The notes: generated by a model not told the origin, from the letters alone. Numbered from the stretch's first letter, positions 39,929-49,557 are shown. The stretch is DNA of 64,000 nt from Bacillus sp. JCM 19058 (GCA_001310555.1 BAXO01000001.1:1-64000), one strand, 5' to 3'. Numbers and translations are program-made.

Positions 39929-41332
39929 TCAATTTTGGTATTCATAGTTATAAATATCTTTGTACACATCGTACACTGGATGATCCAACGTATATTCTTT
40001 GATGACCACACTTGCATTCGCTTTTGAAGCGTATTCGTCAAGCTTTAAGTTTGTCGACCCGGTTATGGTGTAATACTCCCTGATGCCACTGAAAGCAAAC
40101 AGAAAATCTTTAGCGTGTGTGGCTGTAGGATATCTGATAATTCCGATATTATTGAATGTATCGGTGGGAAACACGTGGTCATAGGAGTTTGTACGAACCA
40201 CCCACCGGAAATGCTTCAGTCCAGGATCGGAAGAATGGTAAATATCGTACATCTCATTATAGAGCTTTTGACCGAAATTATCGGTCTTCATATGGTAGAC
40301 ATTAGCCTTAAAATAACGGTTGCCAGGAACTTCAGCCATTTTGTCCACGTATTTTGCGATCGGGTTAAACTCCGTATCCCACGCGTTTCCGTTCATCGGA
40401 TCTCTATCGCCCGTTTCAGGAATATACGTGTAGTTCTTCGGGCTCGACCGGAATAGGCGTAAAATAGCTGCTGAAATGCTGATCGTCATAGTTGAGAGTG
40501 CCATTGGCATGCTCTTGTCGAACAGCTTCATGAAAGGCCGTTTGATCATCGGCATGGTCGTATATCAAGTCAAAATATTTGTCAAAGGAAGCCTTCAATT
40601 CCGGATGGAAATTGATTAATATGCCAGATTGCACCCAGTCTTTGCCTGCGGGAACGCCATGTTCATTGTGATCATCCACATTTGAAGTGCCCACATATAC
40701 CGTATCTGCGTATAGGGAGCCCGTATCCCCCGCATAATGGCTGACCGTCATAAACTTAGCGTGCATTTGTTGAAAGGCATCGTCACCCCAGCTTACCTTT
40801 TTCATCCTGAGATAGTCTTCAACTTTTTTTTGAGGGATCCGTGACAGTAGGTTCGTTCATGAAGCTGTCAATATAACCGTAAATGTCCTGGCTGCTCGTA
40901 TTTTCCTTATGGTAGACAAAGTCGACATAAACCTCATTTAAGGCTGCCTTCACAATTAAATCCACTAAATTTTCCGTATGACTTCCCCCAAAATTATGCC
41001 CTCTCACATACGCGTAGGTTGTGGAGTCATTCGGGTTGATACCGATAAAAGCCTGGTCACCGATTTTGTAGATGGCAAATTTGATGTGGACATCCGTTTC
41101 TGGATGATCGCTTTTGTATTGAATCGCTCTTTGAATCAAATCACCGTACTTAAAAATCGCATGATTTTTTGAATCTCCCACATCACGGTCATATATCTTC
41201 ACCCTGACGTTTTTATCATCGTATTGAAACTGGAACGACGGGGAAACGCTCGCATAAACCAAATTAGTCGATCCCATGTTTAACAATCCAATACACAATA
41301 ACGCCAACACGACATGCTTGACTTTTTTTCAT
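39929..41332 (-). CDS. Secreted phospholipase D-like protein with variant HKD motifs (frameshifted)
   Basis: PLD-superfamily protein (~468 aa) that would cleave phosphodiesters or related esters outside the cell. ATG 41332 follows GGGAGAG; six A instead of seven restore the signal peptide MKKVKHVVLALLCIGLL with cleavage near VYA-SV. Two half-sites are seen: QMHAKFMTVS...VGTSNVD and THAKDFLFAF...ITGSTNL. Each has HxK and the downstream GT/GSxN, but Ser or Ala stands where HKD enzymes have Asp. Other breaks near 40813 and 40440-40460. It sits between the importer and the alcohol dehydrogenase gene in one operon. Confidence 0.75.
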
Positions 41333-41513
41333 GATTCTCTCCCACCCTTTTGTTACGCATTTCGTTCGTCATGGTTTTCCAGTGTGATTCAGATGCACTT
41401 CCTGCAAATTTTTTTTCGATTAAATCGAGATGTTCCGTGTTCCTGGCTAATCTTAATTGAGATCGAAGCATTCTTGTAAAGCAATAGACTAGTCCCATTC
41501 GATTAACGCTAGA

Positions 41514-42656
41514 TCAAAGTAAGGCCCTTAACATGTTTTCAATCTGTGACGGCGAAAGCTTAACCGGATTGTTGTCCATTCTCCCATGTGTGCTGGCTTG
41601 ATAAGCGATCTCCTGTATATGAGACGGAGTAATCCCAAAAGCTTGCAGTCGATCCGGGATGCCATAATCTTGATAGATTCTCTTCATGACCTGAGCTACC
41701 TCTTCCGCGCATTCGACTCCGAAAGCGGCAAACAATTGTTCAGAATCTAAAAGTGATCTTTGATTGATTTTCAACACGGAGCTTAACGTGAAGCTGGCTG
41801 CTATTCCATGGGTGATGCCATGTCCTAACGTCAAAGGATAGGAAATGGCGTGACAGGCGGTTGTCTCCGTATTACTGAAAGCCAATCCTGCATACAAGCT
41901 GGCCAGTGACAACTGTCGCCGGAATTCTCGGTTGCTTGGCTCTTCCTTCAACCGAGGGAGAACCGTGCAAATGAATCGGATCGCCTGTAAGGCGTACATT
42001 CGGGTGAGCGGGTTCGTTTTTACCGACCAATACGCTTCCGTCGCATGGCACAGCGCATCCAGGGCGGTGCTGACACTCAAACGCGTCGGCATCGTATAGG
42101 TCAATTCTGGTAAAATAACGGCCGCGTCCGCATACAGGCGTGGGTCGGACAGAGAATATTTCTCCCCTTTTTCTTGATCCCATACCGTAGCCCAGCACGT
42201 CACTTCCGAACCTGTGCCAGATGTCGTAGGGATGCCGATCCACGGCGTTATTTGTCGCTCGCGGCGATAATCGGCTTCCATAATGGCTGCCCTTACATCT
42301 GCCACAGTTTCCATGAACATTGATCCCAAGGCGGCCAGTGCTTTGGCCATGTCCATGACACTTCCTCCTCCAACGGCAACAATCAACTCGTAATCAACAT
42401 TATGCAGCTCTTTTTTTTGAGCCGCAAAACGTCCATCAGATCAGGATTGGAAAGCTGAACCTCTTTCACTATGATGTTTTTTTTCTTGAAATAATTTCAT
42501 GAGAGGGCTCAAGTCATCGCTTCTTTCTACCTGCTCGCCTCGAGTCAGGACCAAGATACGCCTCACTTGCCTGTATGCTTCCTCCATAGAAAAGTCAAAT
42601 TGCTCCACGCCTTCTTTTCCGACAAATATTCTAACTGGATTATAAAACACACTCAT
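41514..42656 (-). CDS. Iron-containing alcohol dehydrogenase, PhpC/phosphonoacetaldehyde reductase-like (frameshifted)
   Basis: Group III metal-dependent dehydrogenase (~380 aa). NAD site VGGGSVMDMAKA; PTTSGTGSEVTCWATVWD with EKYSLSDPRLYADAA resembles the branch that interconverts phosphonoacetaldehyde and 2-hydroxyethylphosphonate. Metal ligands: the Asp/His in ALDALCHATEAYWS, the His in TTACHAISYP and in ITHGIA. Breaks in T-runs near 42409-42420 and 42475-42484 separate the first 60 residues. GAGAGGATGG precedes ATG 42656. It lies 12 nt after phnX, so the pair probably works as alcohol to aldehyde to acetaldehyde plus phosphate. Confidence 0.78.
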
Positions 42657-42668
42657 GCAACCATCCTC

Positions 42669-43457
42669 TCACACTCTGCTCTGTATCAAGTCAATCGCTT
42701 CTGGAAGCTGAGCGATAGAGGAAAGCACAAAATCCGCTCCCGCCTCTTCAAACCTTTTGCGAACTTCATCCATGCGCCCCTGAAGCTCGGTTGCATCGAG
42801 GCCATCAACTTCCTGCTTCGTCAACCCCAATTCGCTACTTCCTTTGATCACTGCTATGCTCCACACGCCCGCATTCTTGCCTTCCCGCACATCGGCCACG
42901 GTGTCCCCGACCTTGACCGCCGCCTGAGGCGGATAGACTTCAAGCTCGGTTAGGTTGCGAAAAATCATATCCGGAGCGGGGCGTCCGACCTTCACTTCAT
43001 CCGCACTAACCACAAAGTCGGGCTCATACCCTTTGGATTTGGCTTTCGGATGCACAACTCGCATCATTTTCCGCGTGTATCCTGTCGTAGAACCGACCTT
43101 GAGGCCGTTCTCTCTCAATAGTCCGACGGTATCAACCACACCCGGCAAGGGATCGGTGTAATGGGGCAAAGCATCCATCAGGTGCAGTTCGAATCGTTCG
43201 TACAGGCGCTCCACATCGTGCACTTTCGGTTCTGTAGAAAATTGGGTGACCCATACCTGTTTAACACGATCCATGTCAAGAATGGCCTGAATATGGTCGC
43301 GCTTCAGCAATCCCATCGGTCCACGTGCTTCTTTCACCGTGATGGATATGCCAGATTCTTCGAACGTTTGGATAAATGCATGCATCGGCGCGAAACATCC
43401 ATAATCGACCACCGTTCCTGCCCAATCAAAGATGACAGCTCGTACGCGGTTTATCAT
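42669..43457 (-). CDS. phnX: Phosphonoacetaldehyde hydrolase
   Basis: Intact 262-aa HAD-family phosphonatase that splits the C-P bond of phosphonoacetaldehyde to acetaldehyde and phosphate. Nucleophile D11 and partner in FDWAGT (10-15), followed by the phosphonatase-specific DYGCFAP. The Schiff-base Lys is K52 in GPMGLLKRDH (K53 in Bacillus cereus). STTGYT, VSADEVKVGRPAPDMI and VGDTVADV complete the HAD motifs. AGGAGGGGG precedes ATG 43457. First gene of the operon. The usual partner, the transaminase PhnW, is absent. Confidence 0.93.
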   Translation of the reverse strand: MINRVRAVIFDWAGTVVDYGCFAPMHAFIQTFEESGISITVKEARGPMGLLKRDHIQAILDMDRVKQVWVTQFSTEPKVHDVERLYERFELHLMDALPHYTDPLPGVVDTVGLLRENGLKVGSTTGYTRKMMRVVHPKAKSKGYEPDFVVSADEVKVGRPAPDMIFRNLTELEVYPPQAAVKVGDTVADVREGKNAGVWSIAVIKGSSELGLTKQEVDGLDATELQGRMDEVRKRFEEAGADFVLSSIAQLPEAIDLIQSRV

Positions 43458-43533
43458 ACTCGTCCCCCTCCTGAAGTATACTTGTTCCTTTCAACTACAA
43501 TTTTAAAGCAGACTTGCGTCTTAATCCAATAAA

Positions 43534-43547
43534 TTTTGCATTAATTT
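43534..43547. promoter_or_regulatory. Candidate DeoR operator upstream of phnX
   Basis: TTTTGCATTAATTT, about 77 nt before the phnX start. TTTGCATTA-A-TTT recurs as TTTGCATTA-T-TTT upstream of deoR (44447-44459), 12 of 13 bases alike. Sharing between the regulator gene and the adjacent operon suggests an operator. Confidence 0.5.
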
Positions 43548-43605
43548 ACATAAACTTAATATTTTTTTTGCTGTTTTTTTTGCTTCTTTGATGTTCTTTC
43601 CCCAT

Positions 43606-43634
43606 AAAAAAAAGCAACATATCGGTTGCTTCTC
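43606..43634 (-). terminator. Intrinsic terminator of deoR
   Basis: Minus strand: AGCAAC-CGATAT-GTTGCT followed by TTTTTTT, starting ~17 nt after the deoR stop. It separates deoR from the phnX operon, which therefore needs its own promoter. Confidence 0.75.
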
Positions 43635-43648
43635 CAAAAGGTAAATGG

Positions 43649-44413
43649 CTAATGATTGATGATGGTCACTTTATGGTTTTCATATGCTTCAAGCAATTGT
43701 TCATCTATCTGGCTATCCGTCACAATGGCATGAATCTGGTCTAAACCGCAAATGTTCAGATACGACATCGTTTCAAATTTGCTTGAATCCGCGACGACCA
43801 CCGCCTTTTCGGCGCTGCGGATCATGGCATTGATGACTTCGGATTCCCCCTGCCGAAAATCTGTCAAGCCCTTCTCTAATGATATGGCATTTATGCTGAT
43901 AAAGGCCGTATCAATATTAAATTTAGCAATCTGCTCTTCAATGGAAAGGCCGTACAACGAGAACTCCTCATGATTCAACGTGCCACCGGGGACAATCACT
44001 GTAAATCCGGGCTTGTGTGTGAAGAGGTCCGCCACTTTCAAAGAATTGGTGATGACTGTCAGACGCTCAAATTGGGTCGTCAAGTATTTGGCCAACTCGA
44101 TATTTGTCGTCCCTGCATTTAAGGAAATCGCCTGATGTTCCTTGACGAGACGGACAGCAAAGCTCGACAGCTCGCGCTTACGTTCAATGAATTTCATTTT
44201 TCGTTTTATAAATGCCTGGTTTGTCGCCACATCACGCTCAGATACAGCCCCTCCGTGTACCTTCTGCAGCTTGTTGAGACTTTCCAAATATTGCAAATCC
44301 CTGCGAACCGTATCGATCGAAACGTTCAATAATGATTTGAGTTCCGCCACGGTTACATGATCTTTAACTTCCAACTCCTTGAGAATTAGCTTGTATCGCT
44401 CGGCAGCAATCAT
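43649..44413 (-). CDS. DeoR-family transcriptional regulator
   Basis: Intact 254-aa repressor: N-terminal helix-turn-helix (VTVAELKSLLNVSIDTVRRDLQYLESLNKLQKVHGGA) and a C-terminal sensor domain (SLNAGTTNIELAKYL, DTAFISINAIS, VVVADSSKF). DeoR proteins usually sense phosphorylated intermediates. It lies upstream of the phnX operon on the same strand and shares a motif with its leader. Effector could be a phosphonate or phosphoester intermediate; this is inference. Confidence 0.9.
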   Translation of the reverse strand: MIAAERYKLILKELEVKDHVTVAELKSLLNVSIDTVRRDLQYLESLNKLQKVHGGAVSERDVATNQAFIKRKMKFIERKRELSSFAVRLVKEHQAISLNAGTTNIELAKYLTTQFERLTVITNSLKVADLFTHKPGFTVIVPGGTLNHEEFSLYGLSIEEQIAKFNIDTAFISINAISLEKGLTDFRQGESEVINAMIRSAEKAVVVADSSKFETMSYLNICGLDQIHAIVTDSQIDEQLLEAYENHKVTIINH

Positions 44414-44446
44414 GTAACAACCATCCTCCGTTCATTTTTGCCTTTA

Positions 44447-44459
44447 TTTGCATTATTTT
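44447..44459. promoter_or_regulatory. Candidate DeoR operator upstream of deoR
   Basis: TTTGCATTATTTT, 34 nt before the deoR start, matching the site upstream of phnX. Suggests autoregulation. Confidence 0.5.
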
Positions 44460-44636
44460 GCTGCATATTGAATCTATCATATCAAATTGTCCGTTGCAAC
44501 GTAAAGTGAAGTTGATTTAATTAGTCGTCGAACGATTAAATTATGATGTCCGCACAATCATGGCGACATATACCAGAACCGATCCTTTGCCTATCAAATC
44601 CGTGATTGAATTTGTCAAACCTTGCAGTGCATCCAT

Positions 44637-44670
44637 AAAAAAAGGCTATCCTTTAAAGATCGTCGATAGC
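44637..44670 (-). terminator. Minus-strand hairpin terminator in the gap upstream of deoR
   Basis: Minus strand: GCTATC, 14-nt loop, GATAGC, then CTTTTTTT. It could end transcripts coming from the toxin or malate synthase side. The rest of 44460-44796 shows no gene. Confidence 0.6.
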
Positions 44671-44796
44671 TAAGCGAATAGTCACTTGTATCAATACCAA
44701 ACTTTTCGCCACGTGGCACAGGCCTTCTTTAATGCTTATGATACAGCATATGTTGTGCAAAAAGGGTATACTGATTAGAAGTGAATATACTAAAAA

Positions 44797-44826
44797 AGAC
44801 TGAAGGTGTCGGAATACCTTCAGTCT
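44797..44826 (-). terminator. Strong terminator downstream of the small toxin gene
   Basis: Minus strand: AGACTGAAGGT, 8-nt loop, ACCTTCAGTCT, followed by TTTTT. An 11-bp perfect stem, about 80 nt beyond the toxin stop codon; this spacing fits a short toxin mRNA. Confidence 0.7.
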
Positions 44827-44870
44827 ATACAATAGCTTAGTTCCCTACAAGAGGGCATGCAGCAGACAGA

Positions 44871-44910
44871 AATAATCCACCTGAGCCGTTGAAATCAAGG
44901 GTGGATTATT
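44871..44910. ncRNA. Hairpin at the toxin 3' end, possible antitoxin RNA pairing region
   Basis: AATAATCCACC (44871-44881) and GGTGGATTATT (44900-44910) form an 11-bp stem overlapping the toxin stop codon. In TxpA/RatA-type systems the antisense RNA overlaps the 3' part of the toxin mRNA, which this hairpin could belong to. No clear plus-strand promoter for such an RNA was found, so this is tentative. Confidence 0.35.
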
Positions 44911-44992
44911 ATTTGTGGTTAAATGACAGTAGCGCTATAACAAACACACCAAACGCTATCATTAGCGAAACAGCTTCATAAGCACTCATCAT
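44909..44992 (-). CDS. Putative holin-like toxin of a type I toxin-antitoxin system (27 aa)
   Basis: A 27-codon gene: MMSAYEAVSLMIAFG, then VFVIALLSFNHK. It has one membrane helix with a short charged tail, the pattern of the small holin-like toxins common in Bacilli (start MxxYEAxxLMIAF, end ALLSFN). AGGGGGTGG lies 6 nt before ATG 44992, an unusually strong site as expected for these genes. It overlaps a hairpin at its stop and is followed by a terminator. Such peptides depolarise the membrane unless silenced by an antisense RNA. Confidence 0.72.
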   Translation of the reverse strand: MMSAYEAVSLMIAFGVFVIALLSFNHK

Positions 44993-45138
44993 AGCACCAC
45001 CCCCTATGGGAAGTTTATGTACTTTTACTTCAATACGAAGTTTCCCTTTACTATACTTATGAAGCTCTGACGTTCTGTTAGAGTTTTCATCCCACCAACC
45101 TCCTTAAATTCGTAAGTTAAACGACTTATTGTCATCAC

Positions 45139-47320
45139 TTAAGCATCCTGAGATTGCTTTTCCTTTAACACTTGGCGGTATCGATGCAAAATAGGTTCAG
45201 TGTAACCATTTGGTTGTTTACAACCTAAGAATATTAAGTCGCAAGCCGCACGGAAGGCGACGGAATTCTCTAAATCCTTTGATAATGCAATGTAGCCTGA
45301 ATCCATTGCGTTTTGTTCATCTACCACTTTAGCCATTCTTTTTAAAGATGACACCACTTCTTCTTTTGTACAAATTCCATGTCGAATCCAATTAGCCAGA
45401 TGTTGGCTAGAAATCCTCAATGTGGCTCGATCTTCCATCAAACTTTCATGATTAATGTCTGGAACCTTAGAACAACCGATTCCTTGATTGATCCATCGAA
45501 CAACATATCCTAGAATGCCTTGCACATTGTTATCTAACTCTCGCCTAACCTCTTCCCTACTCCAATTTGGGGCACTTACTATCGGAATTTCTAACATATC
45601 ATCCCTTAAGTTTATTTTCTGTTTACCCATTTCCTTTTGCACCTTTATTACATCAATTTGGTGGTAATGAAGGGCATGCAAAGTAGCAGCAGTAGGAGAG
45701 GGCACCCAAGCTGTATTAGCCCCTGCTCTCAATTGACTACCCTTTTCCTTTAGCATGTCTTCCATCAAGTCTGGTTTTGCCCACATACCTTTACCAATTT
45801 GAGCTCGTCCTTGGAATCCTGCTATAAGTCCTGTATTAACATTCGATCGTTCATAGCTTTGTAACCATAACGCAGACTTCATGTCCTCCTTACGAATCAT
45901 TGGACCCGCTTCCATAGATGTATGAATTTCATCCCCTGTCCTATCCAAGAAACCAGTATTTATAAACACAATTCGGTCCTTCACTTCACGGATACACGCC
46001 TTCAAATTTAAGGAAGTTCTGCGTTCTTCATCCATAACCCCAATTTTCAACGTATGTCTTTTAAGCTCTAGCATATCCTCTACTCTATTAAACAGCTTGT
46101 TTGCAAACGCTACTTCCTTAGAACCATGCATTTTTGGTTTTACTATATAAATCGAACCTTTTTTTTGAATTTTGATACGTACCATTACCTAATAAATCAT
46201 GTTTAGCAATCAGGCTCGTAATAACACAATCCAAAATACCCTCAGGTATTTCGTTTCCTTTACTGTCTAATACAGCAGGATTTGTCATTAGATGACCGAC
46301 ATTACGAATAAGCATGAGCACGCGCCCTGGCAAGATCGTCCCTTCACCTATGCTCGATTTGTAGATCCGATCAGAATTCACCTTTCTCTCTATCACTTTA
46401 TTGCCTTTTGTAAAGGTCGCTGAAAGAGTTCCTTTTATTAACCCTAACCAATTTCGGTAGACCATTACTTTATCATCTGCATCTATGGCAGCAACTGAGT
46501 CTTCACAATCCATAATAGTTGTTAGAGCTGACTCCATTAGAATATCTTTTACACCAGCCGGATCAATTGTCCCAATTGGGTGATCTCGATCAATCTGAAC
46601 CTCAATATGCAAATTATTATTTTTAAGTAATATGGCTGATGGTTCTCCCGCTAATCCTTGGTATCCTATAAACTTAGAAAGTTCCTTTAGCTCTGTCTTT
46701 TCTCCATTATTTAAGGTAACTACTAGTTGCCCCCCTTCTATTGAATACATATTAGCTTTCTGGTGAGATTTTGTTTTTAATGGCGCCACCTGATCAAGAA
46801 ATTCCTTTCCGTACTGAATAACTCTCTCTCCTCGAATAGGATTATATTTTACTTGGTGCTCAGCTCCATCTCTCTCACTGATCGCATCACTACCATAGAG
46901 AGCATCGTATAAGCTACCCCATCTTGCATTTGCAGCATTGATTGCATAGCGAGCATTGTTAACTGGCACTACCAATTGCGGCCCCGCTTGTAACGTTATT
47001 TCATTATCAACGTTTTCGGTTGTAATTTGGTACTCATCTACCTTTTCCTCTAAGTAACCAATCTCATGCAAAAATGCTTGATACTTATCGAAGACAATAT
47101 CTTGATTATTTTCCTTTAGCCATTGATCAATTTTTTTCTGGAGCTCATCTCGTTCCGATAATAATACGTGATTTTCATGTACTAAGTCTCGGACGATATC
47201 GTTTAAATCGCTCCAAAATTTTTCTCTATTTAGCTGACTGCCGGGAAGAACCTCTTGATTAATAAATTCGTATAATACTGGTGCCACTTGAATACTGTCT
47301 ACTTTTATATATTCCATCAT
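45139..47320 (-). CDS. glcB: Malate synthase G (frameshifted)
   Basis: Condenses glyoxylate and acetyl-CoA to malate in the cytosol. The repaired length of ~727 aa is that of the G isoform. Motifs include [38 protein letters not shown] and [14 protein letters not shown], then [17 protein letters not shown] and [29 protein letters not shown] precedes ATG 47320. One break: an extra T in the run near 46157-46163 at [17 protein letters not shown]. No isocitrate lyase is nearby, so glyoxylate may come from glycolate or elsewhere. Confidence 0.88.
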
Positions 47321-47430
47321 AATTCTACCTCCGTTTTTTATTTTTTCTTTTAATGACTTGTTTGCAACCCTTTACCAACTCTCGATTGCTAATACGCTTA
47401 CCACACCACTCGTCTGTCTGTTTTTCAAGG

Positions 47431-47577
47431 TTACGCCTTATTTACTCCCGCAATATCAGCTGTTTGTAATGTAGTAAGCTGCTTCTTAATTTCTATTAAA
47501 GTTTCGTCAGCTAGTTTATTTGATATGGTAATCAGAGCTGAAGGTGAAATAGGTCCATGTTCTACTTGCCACTGCTT
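47431..47577 (-). pseudogene. Unidentified gene fragment
   Basis: A minus-strand frame of ~48 codons (KQWQVEHGPISPSALITISNK...TADIAGVNKA) with coding-like composition but no start codon or ribosome site. It may be the tail of a lost gene between the permease and malate synthase genes. I do not recognise it. The rest of 47321-47602 shows nothing. Confidence 0.3.
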
Positions 47578-47602
47578 TCTTCCCTATCCTTTCTCTTATG
47601 GG

Positions 47603-48484
47603 TTATTCCTTCACAGAACCTAATACAATGCCTTTTACAAAGTAACGCTGTAAAAATGGATAAACAAGTAAAATCGGTAAGGCACCGATAAATATTTGAG
47701 CTGAACGAACAGTACGTTCAGATAATTGCGCTAATGCCTCTGGATCAACACCTAGCTGAGTGAGATCTTGTTGGACAATAACAGTTTGCAAAAATGTTGC
47801 TAATGGATAATTTGCTGTATTTGTCAGATAAATCATTCCATCGAACCATGAGTTCCAATGAAATACCATTGTGAACAGAGCAATTGTAGCAATAGCAGGC
47901 ATTGCGACTGGTAAATATACGCTCACCAAAATTCGAAAATGACCGGCTCCATCTATATACGCAGCTTCTGCAAGCGATTTTGGTATGCTCACTCTGAAGA
48001 AATTCAATAGTAAAATCAAATTGAAAGCATTTATAGCTGGCGGGAGAATCAATGACCATATCGAATTGATTAGCCTAGATTCTGTACTAAGATGTACGTT
48101 GGAATTAGTCCTGCATTTAAGAGCATTGTGACTACAAAAAAACCAAGTATAAAAGGTTCTTCCTTTAAATTCATTTTCCTCTTTTGATAAAGCATAAGCT
48201 GCTACTGTCATTAAAGACATTGAAACTATCGTCCCTATAATCGTTCGTTTCACCCCGTTATAAAAAGAGCGGAGAAAATTATCATTACCTAACGTTTCCA
48301 TATAGGCATCTATTGTAAAATTGACCGGCCATAGACCAACAATATTGGCACTTGCAGCTGCAGGACTACTAAAAGATACAGCAAGAATATGAATCAATGG
48401 CGCTAGACATAATAAACCTAATAATAGGAGAAATATATTATTGACTGCAAGAAATATTTTATATGTTAACGAACGATGGTGCAT
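47603..48484 (-). CDS. Lpl-type ABC permease, LplC/YtcP-like (internal double frameshift)
   Basis: CUT1 permease (293 aa, about six spans), EAA loop EAAYIDGAGHFRILVSVYLPVAMP and the normal end QRYFVKGIVLGSVKE. Length is right, but residues ~115-130 (FFCSHNALKCRTNSNVHL) do not fit the family. A neighbouring frame gives the usual hydrophobic VVTMLLNAGLIPTYIL-like sequence, so two compensating indels near 48075-48140 are likely. Last gene of the operon. Confidence 0.83.
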   Translation of the reverse strand: MHHRSLTYKIFLAVNNIFLLLLGLLCLAPLIHILAVSFSSPAAASANIVGLWPVNFTIDAYMETLGNDNFLRSFYNGVKRTIIGTIVSMSLMTVAAYALSKEENEFKGRTFYTWFFCSHNALKCRTNSNVHLSTESRLINSIWSLILPPAINAFNLILLLNFFRVSIPKSLAEAAYIDGAGHFRILVSVYLPVAMPAIATIALFTMVFHWNSWFDGMIYLTNTANYPLATFLQTVIVQQDLTQLGVDPEALAQLSERTVRSAQIFIGALPILLVYPFLQRYFVKGIVLGSVKE

Positions 48485-48498
48485 GAGGGCACCTCCTT

Positions 48499-49446
48499 TT
48501 AAAAAATTCGATAATTTGCATATTTATACGCCAATCGATACGCTAAAACAATTAATACAAAGCTGATCACTGACTTGAACATACCAACTGCTGTAGCAAA
48601 GCTATAATCTCCACTGATTAATCCAACTCTATAAACGTAAGTATCAATGATATCTCCTTTTTCATAAACGAGGGGATTATATAAGTTAAAAATTTGATCA
48701 AAACCAGCATTCAAAATATTCCCTAATGATAACGTTCCTACAACTACGGTAATTGGGATTAGTGCAGGTAGTGTAATAAAGAGCACTTGTTTAAAACGGT
48801 TCGCACCATCGATCAATGCTGCTTCATAAAGATCTGGATTAATTCCAGATAGTGCTGCCAAGAAAATAATGGCTGAAAAACCAAAATCCTTCCACACATC
48901 GCTGACAACGACAGTAAACCTAAACCAATCACCATCCCCTAAAAAGAAGATTGGCTGAATACCAATGGATCCAATAACCCGATTAATAAGTCCCCCGTCT
49001 ACAGATAACATATCTAATAAAATGCCTCCCAAGATAACCCAGGAAAGAAAGTGCGGTAAATAAACAAACGTCTGAATCGAACGTTTCAAGAACATCGCTC
49101 TTACCTCATTTAATAAAAGAGCGAATAATAAAGGAACAATTAATTGAAAAATAATTTTTAAAGAAGCAATGAAAAATGTATTCCAAATCACTTGTCTAGA
49201 TTGTGGAAACTCAATTATTTTCCTAAATTGCTCTAAACCAACCCATGGAGAATCTGTAAATCCAAGCCATGGCTTAAACTCTTGAAACGCCATCACTAAA
49301 CCGGGTAATGGTCCGTATTGAAAGATTAAGGCAACTACAAATGCTGGCAATACCATTAAATGAAGCGGCCAATTTTGTTTCAATTTAAATTGATTCTTGC
49401 GTATTTTTACTTTACGGTTTTTTTTTAAAGAACTGGAGATTTGCAT
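48499..49446 (-). CDS. Lpl-type ABC permease, LplB/YteP-like
   Basis: Intact 315-aa permease: LHLMVLPAFVVALIFQYGPLPGLVMAFQEFKPW at the start, FVYLPHFLSWVILGGIL, and EAA loop EAALIDGANRFKQVLFITLPALIP. Works with the LplC-type partner 14 nt downstream and the binding protein at the head of the operon. Substrate presumably the oligosaccharide handled by the two GHL6-like enzymes. Confidence 0.9.
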   Translation of the reverse strand: MQISSSLKKNRKVKIRKNQFKLKQNWPLHLMVLPAFVVALIFQYGPLPGLVMAFQEFKPWLGFTDSPWVGLEQFRKIIEFPQSRQVIWNTFFIASLKIIFQLIVPLLFALLLNEVRAMFLKRSIQTFVYLPHFLSWVILGGILLDMLSVDGGLINRVIGSIGIQPIFFLGDGDWFRFTVVVSDVWKDFGFSAIIFLAALSGINPDLYEAALIDGANRFKQVLFITLPALIPITVVVGTLSLGNILNAGFDQIFNLYNPLVYEKGDIIDTYVYRVGLISGDYSFATAVGMFKSVISFVLIVLAYRLAYKYANYRIF

Positions 49447-49557
49447 ACCCCTACCACCCTTCGCATTAAAGATTACAGAAGAAGCCCTATGATACTATCA
49501 ATACGTCATACAAGCCCAATCGTGGTACTGCAATGTCTATTCCTCTTTCATTTTGAG

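Noticed and set aside
41333..41498. Open frame upstream of the PLD-like gene (MGLVYCFTRMLRSQ...)
   Set aside because: No ribosome site at its start and it runs out of frame into the PLD signal peptide; considered leader sequence.
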